Below are positions 1 to 6,442 of a DNA stretch of 26,729 bases, piece after piece. The DNA comes from Clostridia bacterium. Its GTDB lineage: Bacteria > Bacillota > Clostridia > Lachnospirales > WQUN01. Each line of letters begins with the position of its first letter. The first letter of the stretch is position 1. The stretch is taken from contig BNUF01000013.1 of the NCBI GenBank assembly GCA_025997155.1, positions 1-26,729 on the forward strand, written 5' to 3'. The notes under the pieces are model-generated. The model searched no databases, had not been told where the DNA came from, and saw only the letters and a list, made by a program, of their open reading frames with translations. The position numbers and the translations under genes are program-made.

Positions 1-107
1 GAAATCATTCGGGTTGTGATTTTTTGGGTGTTAGCGCAATGTTTTTGAGGTCGCTTATGTCGCCGCTAATCATCGCTTTTTTGTTTTCCGCGTGGATTTT
101 TTCGTGT
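1..107 (-). pseudogene. Duplicated 3' fragment of csrA
   Basis: Bases 1-99 are identical to 2363-2461, the 3' end of the csrA gene further along the window. Two substitutions (at 100 and 106) follow before similarity becomes patchy. The copy keeps the csrA stop codon (5-7 on the minus strand) but has an in-frame TAA about 34 codons upstream of it, so it cannot encode CsrA. It lies in the same orientation as the real gene. The duplication may extend left beyond the window. It could be a recombination scar, a decayed paralogue partly converted by the intact gene, or an assembly overlap. Confidence 0.75.
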
Positions 108-163
108 TATTTTTTCATTTCTGTGGTTTTTGCTTTTTTACTAAAATTTTTTTAAGTTACCTA

Positions 164-192
164 TTGACTTTTAATAGCTGGTCTCATAATAT
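164..192 (+). promoter_or_regulatory. Sigma-A-type promoter without an evident gene
   Basis: TTGACT (164-169), a 17-bp spacer and TAATAT (187-192). The first bases, TTGACTTTTAATA, match the promoter at 11577-11605. It points into an inverted repeat and then into DNA with no plausible coding sequence. Confidence 0.45.
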
Positions 193-194
193 AA

Positions 195-238
195 AAACCA
201 ATCAACGGTATTTATCATAATATACCATTGGTTGGTTT
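195..238. promoter_or_regulatory. Operator-like imperfect palindrome
   Basis: Arms 195-211 and 222-238 are 17 bases each, pair with two mismatches, and are separated by a 10-base AT-rich spacer. The palindrome begins two bases after the -10 hexamer of the upstream promoter, the place expected for a repressor site. It lacks the T tract of a terminator. No regulator gene is adjacent. Confidence 0.4.
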
Positions 239-296
239 ATCAAGATGTTTTTTTCGCTTCGGATAAGAGCCTGTTTGTATGGTTGGTGCATCTTTT

Positions 297-390
297 CACG
301 ATTCCTAAACTTTTACACGATAGCCTAAACAAATGCACGAAACCTCTACTCGTTACACGATTCCTCTCAGCGAAGTAAACCTTTCCACGA
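297..390. repeat. Tandem array of a CACGA motif, about 20-bp period
   Basis: CACGA occurs at 297, 316, 336, 356 and 386, giving steps of 19, 20, 20 and 30. Read on the minus strand the units approximate GGNNNTCGTGNAANNGTTTA. The two-helical-turn period places the motif on one DNA face. Iterons and the multiply repeated ends of IS21-type elements look like this, but no replication or transposase gene is present. The rest of 1-549 contains no supportable gene. Confidence 0.45.
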
Positions 391-486
391 TTTCAGTTCG
401 GCAGGTGCATAAATGCTCGTTTGGTGCAGAATGGCAAGGCCTGTTTTGCTCTTGAAAACGCCTCGCAAAAGTTCCTTGAACGCAAA

Positions 487-509
487 AAAGCCCAGTAATA
501 TTGGGCTTT
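487..509 (-). terminator. Rho-independent terminator, minus strand
   Basis: A perfect 8-bp stem (AAAGCCCA/TGGGCTTT) with a 7-base loop is followed on the minus strand by a six-T run. It lies downstream of the tRNA-Ser fragment and of the 108-residue gene. It was probably the original terminator of the tRNA-Ser transcript. Confidence 0.75.
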
Positions 510-549
510 CGAGCTATGTCAGGCTTCTATTAAGCCCAACGTACAAATA

Positions 550-590
550 TGGCGGAGAGGGTGGGATTCGCACCCGCGTGAGTCTACCCT
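550..590 (-). pseudogene. tRNA-Ser 3'-end fragment with CCA (att-like repeat)
   Basis: This stretch repeats the variable-arm to acceptor 3' part of the intact tRNA-Ser at 951-989, in the same orientation and with a handful of changes. One change breaks the T-loop TTC. Unlike the intact gene, its acceptor end is followed by an encoded CCA (550-552 on the minus strand). The 5' half of a tRNA is missing. A direct repeat of a tRNA 3' end distal to a complete tRNA is the hallmark of site-specific integration into that tRNA. Confidence 0.75.
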
Positions 591-910
591 AAAACAACAG
601 AAATAGCGTAAATCAACAGAACAAGAGAAATAATAGTTAATATCACAAAAAAATATATGCCATTCCTAATTGATTTCAGGTATGCTGTCTGCCTGTATAG
701 AAACAACTTTGCCAAACTTTCTTCAGTTAAATCTGTTTTAACCCATCTAAAAAACCAGCCCTGCTCGTTACGCATAACTCCTTCGGGAAGCGGTAACTTT
801 TGGTTAACAAGTTCCCAATATTCAGAACATTCTTCCTTGGTGCAATTCTGTGGCCGCACTAAACCAAGATTTACCTGATATCGTCTCAATTCATCTTTCA
901 AACTTTCCAT
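584..910 (-). CDS. Hypothetical small membrane protein
   Basis: A 108-residue protein of no recognised family. Residues 1-80 are charged and likely cytoplasmic, with a YWELV..LP segment and several acidic/basic stretches. One strongly hydrophobic helix spans about residues 84-106 at the very C terminus, so it is a tail-anchored-type topology. The ATG at 910 has a GAGGG site about seven bases upstream. The gene is the only coding sequence between the complete tRNA-Ser and the duplicated tRNA 3' end, so it is inferred to have arrived with, or to be the last survivor of, an integrated element. Its stop codon falls inside the tRNA fragment. Function is unknown. It could be read from the tRNA-Ser transcript, as no clear promoter was seen in the 40-base gap. 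Confidence 0.7.
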   Translation of the reverse strand: MESLKDELRRYQVNLGLVRPQNCTKEECSEYWELVNQKLPLPEGVMRNEQGWFFRWVKTDLTEESLAKLFLYRQTAYLKSIRNGIYFFVILTIISLVLLIYAISVVLG

Positions 911-950
911 TCGTACCCTCTCTTTTCATAAAGCCTTACTCAAATGTAAA

Positions 951-1036
951 CGGAGAGGGCGGGATTCGAACCCGCGTGAGGTTGCCCTCTAACTGATTTC
1001 GAGTCAGCCCCGTTATGACCACTTCGATACCTCTCC
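951..1036 (-). tRNA. tRNA-Ser (anticodon CGA)
   Basis: The minus strand folds into a full tRNA: acceptor GGAGAGG pairing with CCTCTCC, an anticodon loop CTCGAAA with anticodon CGA, a long variable arm typical of tRNA-Ser (GAGGGCAACCTC), and the T-loop GGTTCGAATCC. The discriminator is G. No CCA is encoded; TTTA follows. It starts 6 bases after the stop codon of the S-component gene, so it is likely co-transcribed with it. Its 3' part is duplicated at 550-590. Confidence 0.93.
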
Positions 1037-1042
1037 AAGCTA

Positions 1043-1633
1043 TTAATGTGAGGGAATTTTTTTGTTTCTTTGAATCGCCTTAATCGGCGTGACAATCGCG
1101 GGTACGATAATCCCCGCCGCAATCGCCTCAAAGATACTGTTTGACACCACAATCCCAAGCAACGCGTGCAAGATTTCGCCGACGGGAACGTTTAGTATTT
1201 TCGCGTATCCGTCGCGGTACAAAAAGTAGATGAGGGTGAGTACCAAGAACGTGTTCACAAGCGCCCCCGCAATCCCGCAAGCGGAATACGCAAGGACTGA
1301 TTTAGTTCTTTTAACCGAAAGGAACTTGTACAAAAGCCCGACAATAATCCCCACGGCAAGCCGCGGCAAAACCGATATAATCGGGTTCATAAAGATAAAC
1401 GACGCTATCGACGGAGTGACATAGGCGCGGAGCATACTAAGGAATCCCCACGTGAATCCGAGAACCGCGCCGATTTTTCGACCGTATAAAATCGCGCCGA
1501 CAATCACGGTAATGTGAACGATGGTGGGATTTATCGGCGGTATCGGCAAATACCCCAAGAAAGGCACGAAAGTTTGAGCAATCAAGATACCTATAAAAAT
1601 ACCTAAGACGGCTATTCTTAATGTCTTGCTCAT
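1043..1633 (-). CDS. ECF transporter S component (substrate-binding membrane subunit)
   Basis: A strongly hydrophobic protein of 196 residues (ATG at 1633; a TTG nine bases earlier would add three residues) with five to six membrane helices. Early on it has the PFLGYLPIPPINPT..HITVIVGAILYG pattern seen in S components that present substrate to an energy-coupling factor transporter. S components bind a vitamin or metal and dock on a shared EcfA-EcfA'-EcfT module, which is encoded at 20744-23640 in this window. The pattern is reminiscent of pantothenate-type S components, but I cannot fix the substrate. It follows the transglycosylase gene by about 20 bases and precedes tRNA-Ser, so the three probably share a transcript. 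Family assignment is fairly sure; substrate is not. Confidence 0.78.
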   Translation of the reverse strand: MSKTLRIAVLGIFIGILIAQTFVPFLGYLPIPPINPTIVHITVIVGAILYGRKIGAVLGFTWGFLSMLRAYVTPSIASFIFMNPIISVLPRLAVGIIVGLLYKFLSVKRTKSVLAYSACGIAGALVNTFLVLTLIYFLYRDGYAKILNVPVGEILHALLGIVVSNSIFEAIAAGIIVPAIVTPIKAIQRNKKIPSH

Positions 1634-1653
1634 ATCTTCCAAAACCTTTCGCG

Positions 1654-2262
1654 TTATTTTTTCGATTGCTTTTTGTACGCGTCCGCCATATACTCGGCTT
1701 TGTAATTAAGCACTCTGGGGACATACTTTTGCGTTTCGTTATACGGCGGAATCCCGTCATATTTGTCGACCGCGTTAGGTCCGGCGTTATACGCGGCAAG
1801 CGCAAGGTTTTCGTTCCCGTTGTATTTCTGAAGCATTTCGTAAAGGTATTTCGTGCCGCCTTCAACATTTTGGAAAATATTGTAGGAATCGGCGACGCCT
1901 AGGGAGGTCGCCGTGCCGGGCATAAGCTGCATAAGCCCCTGCGCCCCCGCGCTTGAAACGGCGTTCGGGTCGAAGTTGCTTTCGCCTTTAATCACGGCGC
2001 GGATCAGGTTCGAGTCAACGCCGTATTTTTCGGAGGCGGTTTTGACGGCTAGGTCAATCGCGTCCGTCGTGGTTTTGTCCGAAACGTCGCCGTTCAGATA
2101 TTTTGTCAGAACGTCCTCAAAATTGGCTTGTTGTGACGGAGCAGCCAATGAAAGAGCTTGCGCCGTTTGCCTGTACGGTCTGTTTCTGACAAAACTCAAG
2201 TCGATACGCGAGCTAAGGTCGCTGAAAATTTCGTTCACAATACTTGCCGCCATAGCGTCCAA
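1654..2262 (-). CDS. Lytic transglycosylase, SLT domain
   Basis: A 202-residue protein that cleaves the glycan strands of peptidoglycan. The SLT (goose-lysozyme-like) domain covers about residues 76-190. It has the catalytic Glu at 94 in IKGESNFDP, then [10 protein letters not shown] (109-118) and the [12 protein letters not shown] segment (155-164). No signal peptide is visible, and the first 75 residues are variable. Together with the position just past csrA, this suggests a flagellum-associated hydrolase exported by the flagellar apparatus or another non-Sec route; that is inference. The TTG start at 2262 is chosen because GGGAGG lies eight bases upstream. The alternative ATG at 2253 would be too far from it. 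It has its own promoter and is separated from csrA by a terminator. Confidence 0.88.
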   Translation of the reverse strand: MDAMAASIVNEIFSDLSSRIDLSFVRNRPYRQTAQALSLAAPSQQANFEDVLTKYLNGDVSDKTTTDAIDLAVKTASEKYGVDSNLIRAVIKGESNFDPNAVSSAGAQGLMQLMPGTATSLGVADSYNIFQNVEGGTKYLYEMLQKYNGNENLALAAYNAGPNAVDKYDGIPPYNETQKYVPRVLNYKAEYMADAYKKQSKK

Positions 2263-2291
2263 TGTACTCGCCTCCCGAATTTACATATACA

Positions 2292-2320
2292 AGTATACAA
2301 CAACCGCGTAAAAATTGCAA
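2292..2320 (-). promoter_or_regulatory. Sigma-A promoter of the transglycosylase operon
   Basis: On the minus strand: TTGCAA (2320-2315), a 17-bp spacer, TATACT (2297-2292). The start codon is 30 bases further on, with GGGAGG between. It lies just beyond the csrA terminator. Confidence 0.7.
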
Positions 2321-2330
2321 GCGTTTACGC

Positions 2331-2362
2331 AAAAAAACCTTCCAAATTTGAAAGGTTTTTTT
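2331..2362. terminator. Bidirectional terminator after csrA
   Basis: AAAAAAACCTT pairs with AAGGTTTTTTT around a 10-base loop, giving T tracts on both strands. It closes the flagellar operon on the minus strand. Confidence 0.8.
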
Positions 2363-2366
2363 GAAA

Positions 2367-2609
2367 TCATTCGGGTTGTGATTTTTTGGGTGTTAGCGCA
2401 ATGTTTTTGAGGTCGCTTATGTCGCCGCTAATCATCGCTTTTTTGTTTTCCGCGTGGATTTGTTCGTATATTTCTTTTCGGTGGATTGGGATACTTTTCG
2501 GGGCGATAATCCCGAGTTTGATTTGTTCGCCGCGCCAGTCAAGCACGACTATCTCAACGTCGTCGCCCACCATAATGGATTCGCCTTTTTTGCGGGTCAA
2601 AGCTAGCAC
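2367..2609 (-). CDS. csrA: Carbon storage regulator CsrA
   Basis: An 80-residue RNA-binding translational repressor. It begins LALTRKKGESIMVGDD, followed by EIVVLDWRGEQIKLGIIAPKS and the IHRKEIYEQI helix, the whole CsrA core. A C-terminal tail of about 20 residues extends past the helix, slightly longer than many family members. In Gram-positive bacteria CsrA blocks flagellin (hag) translation and is titrated by FliW. The two genes are adjacent here, and the GTG start overlaps the fliW stop by seven bases, which points to translational coupling. Unlike in Bacillus subtilis, no flagellin gene follows; the operon ends at a terminator. The 3' 100 bases are duplicated at the left edge of the window. 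Confidence 0.95.
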   Translation of the reverse strand: MLALTRKKGESIMVGDDVEIVVLDWRGEQIKLGIIAPKSIPIHRKEIYEQIHAENKKAMISGDISDLKNIALTPKKSQPE

Positions 2610-3061
2610 GTTATATCCCCCTCATCAAACACGAGGTGGTGCACGGTGTACGCTTTCTGGTCGGCGTTTCGCGCGATTACCTGCTGTCCTTTTCGGAGTT
2701 TTTGGTTTATGATAACGGGCGCAAGGAGATTGACGCTCATTTTTTTAACGTCTTGTGGGAGTACCACGACGTTGTATATCAAAAAGTCCGATTTCGTCTC
2801 GTCTGTGTATTCGCCCAAAGTAGAGATATCCGAAGGGTCGATTTCGGGGGCGTAGTCCGTGTATTTTTGGAACGCGTCCATAAGTATAAACGCCAGCTCG
2901 CCGTCGTCAACGGACTGGAGGTAACAAAAAGGCGTGTCGTCGTCATTGTCTAAAAGCACAAAATTTTTGTATTCGGAAAAGCCCGGCAATCCCTCCAGAA
3001 ATAAAATCGTTTGGGATTCGTCAATTTCGAGTTCGCCGAAGTTCTTAGTAGTTATCGTCAA
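2603..3061 (-). CDS. fliW: Flagellar assembly factor FliW
   Basis: A protein of 152 residues, the usual size for FliW. It has the characteristic ILFLEGLPGFSEYKNFVLLD near residues 19-38, a CYLQSVDDGELAFILMD segment, and the VNLLAPVIINQKLRKGQQVI motif toward the C terminus. FliW binds flagellin. When flagellin is exported after hook completion, FliW is freed to bind CsrA and relieve repression of flagellin translation. The start is a TTG with AAGGAGAG six bases upstream, inside the 3' edge of flgL. Its place between flgL and csrA matches B. subtilis order. Confidence 0.95.
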   Translation of the reverse strand: MTITTKNFGELEIDESQTILFLEGLPGFSEYKNFVLLDNDDDTPFCYLQSVDDGELAFILMDAFQKYTDYAPEIDPSDISTLGEYTDETKSDFLIYNVVVLPQDVKKMSVNLLAPVIINQKLRKGQQVIARNADQKAYTVHHLVFDEGDITC

Positions 3062-3072
3062 TTTATCTCTCC

Positions 3073-4668
3073 TTAAATGTAGGTTGCCAAAGTCATTTGA
3101 ATAATGTTACTGCCCGTTTTGAGCGACGCTTGGTAAACAGCCTCAAGGGAGCTGAGCCTCATCATAGTTTCGGCGTAATCGACGTCTTCGTTGTCGGACA
3201 GAAGTTTCATATAGTTCACGCGGTCGTCTTCAAGCCTTGATTTGATGAGCTCCAGTCTGTCCATACGCGTCCCGAGGTCGGTATGTTCGCGGGCGATTTC
3301 GGCTATAAACGTGTCGCATTTCCCAATCAGAGTGGAAAAACGGTCTTGGGAGACAATTTGAATTTTCTGAACTTCCTGCGCCACGGCGTCCTCTAGCTCT
3401 TCTCCGTAAAGCGGCGGCGTACCCTGCTCAAACCTGTTTCGTATGGCTTCTCTCGTATCTCTGTTGATATACTTCATTTCCTCAATCATAGAATGCAAGT
3501 CGCCGTAGGCTTTGTCGGTGAAAACGTCGCCCGCGTTGGAGTTGATACGCACACGCGTATTGACGCTGAATTCGACCTCGAAAAACTGCTGTTGGTTATA
3601 GATATCGCTGTTAAAGTTTTTCCCGCTCGTCAAAGTTCCCGTTTCGTTGTTTTTAGCCACAAAATATATCTCGGGGTGGAGATTGCCCTGAATAAACCCT
3701 TTTTTGGTGTAGTTCACGCCGCGCAAGGTCGGAGAGTATTCGTTGTAGGCTTGCTCGCCCGTGCCGTCGTCGTTTGTATAAAGCTGAAAACCGTTTTTGG
3801 TAGCTCCCGCAACGGGAACCGCCCCGCCCGGAACGGGAACTCCGTCATAGTAGAACAGTTCTTGGGCAGTCCCTGTCGAATAGTCAAGCATAGGGTCTTT
3901 CAGATTGTCAAGTATAGGAAGTACGCTTACGTCGGGTTTTCCGTTAGCGTCAAGCCCGAGTATGAGCTGTCCTGTTTCCTTTATATAGTTGCCGGGTGAG
4001 TAGGCGTTGTCGTCAAACATACTTACAGTCACGATACCCGAGCTGTTGCCCGTAAAGGACGAGTTGTTTCCGAGCGCCCCTATATTCTCATACGCCACGT
4101 TGAACCACGCGGTTTCTTGGGGCGGGTCGGTAAGAACGCCGCCCATTCTGCTTGGAACGAACCCCTTTGTCACTTGGTCGTCTCTATACGCCTGTTCAAT
4201 ATCATAGTCCATAGAGTCGCTGGTTTCGCTGATGGTGGGGGAGGTGTCCGTGCGGTATCCCGAGAACACATAACGCCCCGCGTAGGTCGCGTTTATTTCG
4301 TGCCCCAGCTGTTCAAAAAGCGAGCTGATTTCCGTCATTACCTTGTCCCTGTCCTCAAAGGTGAGGGTGTCGTTCGCGCCGCGCTCGGCTAGGTCGCGGA
4401 TTCTGAAGAAGATGTTGTTTATGTTGTTGTACGCCGCCTCCGTGACTTCCATCCACGAGGTCCCTTGGGCGACGTTCTTGAGGTACTGCTCCGTCTCGGA
4501 CACGTTCGTGCGGAATTTGAGGGCGCGGCTGGCAAGAATCGGGTCGTCCGACGGCACTTGTACTTTTTTGCCCGTGGACAACTGGTTATAATATTTGTTA
4601 AGCGACGCTGCGTTTCGGTTGATGTTGAGCATCATACCGTTTGTTATCATAGGGTTCGTTACACGCAT
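3073..4668 (-). CDS. flgL: Flagellar hook-filament junction protein FlgL (HAP3)
   Basis: A flagellin-like junction protein. The N terminus (about 1-140) has RVTNPMITNGMMLNINRN and the LSTGKKVQVPSDDP motif. The C terminus has DLGTRMDRLELIKSRLEDD and ends SSLEAVYQASLKTGSNIIQ, as expected for the coiled-coil D0/D1 domains. At 531 residues it is much longer than the common 300. The extra length is a central region of about residues 150-400, rich in Gly, Asn, Thr and Pro, presumably a surface-exposed variable domain. It starts at an ATG with AAGGG upstream, 17 bases after the second flgK gene. It is exported by the flagellar type III apparatus and sits between the hook junction and the filament. 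Confidence 0.92.
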   Translation of the reverse strand: MRVTNPMITNGMMLNINRNAASLNKYYNQLSTGKKVQVPSDDPILASRALKFRTNVSETEQYLKNVAQGTSWMEVTEAAYNNINNIFFRIRDLAERGANDTLTFEDRDKVMTEISSLFEQLGHEINATYAGRYVFSGYRTDTSPTISETSDSMDYDIEQAYRDDQVTKGFVPSRMGGVLTDPPQETAWFNVAYENIGALGNNSSFTGNSSGIVTVSMFDDNAYSPGNYIKETGQLILGLDANGKPDVSVLPILDNLKDPMLDYSTGTAQELFYYDGVPVPGGAVPVAGATKNGFQLYTNDDGTGEQAYNEYSPTLRGVNYTKKGFIQGNLHPEIYFVAKNNETGTLTSGKNFNSDIYNQQQFFEVEFSVNTRVRINSNAGDVFTDKAYGDLHSMIEEMKYINRDTREAIRNRFEQGTPPLYGEELEDAVAQEVQKIQIVSQDRFSTLIGKCDTFIAEIAREHTDLGTRMDRLELIKSRLEDDRVNYMKLLSDNEDVDYAETMMRLSSLEAVYQASLKTGSNIIQMTLATYI

Positions 4669-4685
4669 TTTTTACCCTTCCCCTC

Positions 4686-6428
4686 TTAGAAATTGCCCAA
4701 CCTGTTTACTGTCTGGTCATATATCGAATCGATAACGTTCATAAGTTTCGCCGCGGCTTGATACAGCTGCTGATATTTCACCATATTTATCATTTCCTCG
4801 TTGATGTCAACGCCCGAAACGGACATACGCTGCTGGTCGACCATAGACGTAACGTCGTTGTAGTTACTCTCGAACTTTGACGCCTGTTTCACGGCGACGC
4901 CCAAATCGGAGGAAATCGAGTTGAGGAAATCCGACCCCTTGCCTTGGCTGAAAAGTCCCGCGTATTCGCGGAGCTTGAGAAGCCCTAGGATAACGCGGTT
5001 GTCGCTCTCGTCCGACGGATAGAGGGGACTTCCTTCAAGCGCCGCGCCGAGCATATTGGGGTTTTGCTCAATGTCGGGGTTCAGGGCGAAGTTGAAGATA
5101 TTCATACGTTCGTAGTCGAGGGCGTTTCCCATAGCGTCGATTTCGGCTTGCGTAATCGGCATAGGCGGTCCGCTTTCTTTCATAGTGAAAAAAAGGAGGT
5201 CGCCTGGGTCTGGTTCGTCAGGGTTTCTTTCGTGTCCGTTCACCAGCCCCACGACTCCAGGGATATCTTTGCCGTCGTGGTCTTTGCCCTCGTTGAACGC
5301 CCGCGCCAGTGTCTGCACAAATTCGTTCAATTTGTTCATATAGTACGGAATACCTTTGTACGTCGTTTCGTAAGGGTACGGCGTGGTCGTGCCGGGTTTG
5401 TAGATTGTCGTGGTCGCGCCGTTTCCGTCACGCACATCAACGAGTCCCTTGAGCTGTCCCGACAAGGTTCTCGAGTATATGTCGAATTTGTTCCCGCCGA
5501 CATATATATCGTAAAGCCCTATGTTATCAAGCATATTATGCGCGTGGGTCGGGTCGGGGTCGGTTTTGTCGGGCTGGGTGAACGCGCCGCCCGTGTATCC
5601 GTCATAACCGTCTTCACGCGGGCGAATGGTGAATTGTGACGCGTTGAAGTGGTTTACGAGTTCGTACCCGTTTATCATAACCACATAATGCTTGTCGCTG
5701 CGTCCTCTGTCCTCGGGTTCGGGGAATTTGCCCGCCGCGTACTCCGCGTTCATCTCTTTTTCAAACACTTCGGTATTGACATAGCTCGACAATTTGTCCA
5801 CAAGCCGCGCGCGTGAGTCGCGCAAGTCGTTTGCTCGTGAGCCGTCATTTTCAAAGGTCACAATCTGGCGGTTAAGGGACGCAATCTGATTCCCGATGCT
5901 GTTTATAAGTTCGGCTATGGATTTAATCTCGCTGTTGATATCCTGCTGTTGTTTGCGCAGGGCGTTCGCCTCAAGTTTTACGGTGCTTATAAGGGAATTT
6001 GCGGACTGGATTAGGTTTGTTCTGTACGTAGCGTTTCCCGAATTCTCCGACAAACTCTGCAGCTGCGTAAAAAGGTTGTTGTACACGCCCGAAAGCCCGT
6101 TATCCGAAAGGTCGTTAAAAATACTCTCCGTAATGTCGAGCTGTTGTTTTTTCGCTTGGTATTCGCCCAGAGTTCCCATATCCGTCCAGTATTTTTTGTC
6201 AAGGTAAAAATCGCGGTGCTGTCCGATTCCGTAAACCTCCGACCCCGTGCCTATCATACCTTTTCCGTTGTAGAGGGTGAGAGGCCAGCTTGCGCGTTGT
6301 TCCGCGTATTGGCGGGAATAGCCCTGCGTTTCGGCGTTCGCCACGTTGTGGCTTGTAACCTGCAAATTCGCGCGTGCGGTCATAAGCCCCGACGACGCAA
6401 CGTGATATTCAAAAAAAGACGATTTCAT
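4686..6428 (-). CDS. flgK: Flagellar hook-associated protein FlgK, second copy
   Basis: A 580-residue HAP1. The N terminus has SSFFEYHVASSGLMTARANLQVTSHNVANAETQGYSRQ (read as separate D0 segments), the flagellar rod/hook family signature. The C terminus has SGVDINEEMINMVKYQQLYQAAAKLMNVIDSIYDQTVN. The middle holds a hook-specific variable region with many Asp/Pro/Gly-rich stretches. It follows another FlgK gene by 14 bases and the two differ strongly in sequence. This copy starts with a longer polar head (MKSSFFEYHV) and may be specialised. The ATG at 6428 is preceded by an AGGGGG site about ten bases away. Confidence 0.88.
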   Translation of the reverse strand: MKSSFFEYHVASSGLMTARANLQVTSHNVANAETQGYSRQYAEQRASWPLTLYNGKGMIGTGSEVYGIGQHRDFYLDKKYWTDMGTLGEYQAKKQQLDITESIFNDLSDNGLSGVYNNLFTQLQSLSENSGNATYRTNLIQSANSLISTVKLEANALRKQQQDINSEIKSIAELINSIGNQIASLNRQIVTFENDGSRANDLRDSRARLVDKLSSYVNTEVFEKEMNAEYAAGKFPEPEDRGRSDKHYVVMINGYELVNHFNASQFTIRPREDGYDGYTGGAFTQPDKTDPDPTHAHNMLDNIGLYDIYVGGNKFDIYSRTLSGQLKGLVDVRDGNGATTTIYKPGTTTPYPYETTYKGIPYYMNKLNEFVQTLARAFNEGKDHDGKDIPGVVGLVNGHERNPDEPDPGDLLFFTMKESGPPMPITQAEIDAMGNALDYERMNIFNFALNPDIEQNPNMLGAALEGSPLYPSDESDNRVILGLLKLREYAGLFSQGKGSDFLNSISSDLGVAVKQASKFESNYNDVTSMVDQQRMSVSGVDINEEMINMVKYQQLYQAAAKLMNVIDSIYDQTVNRLGNF

Positions 6429-6442
6429 TAGTCATAAGCCCC

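Noticed and set aside
244..327. Possible small gene after the promoter at 164-192
   Set aside because: The ATG at 244 opens only 26 to 27 codons, has no ribosome site and runs into the CACGA repeats.
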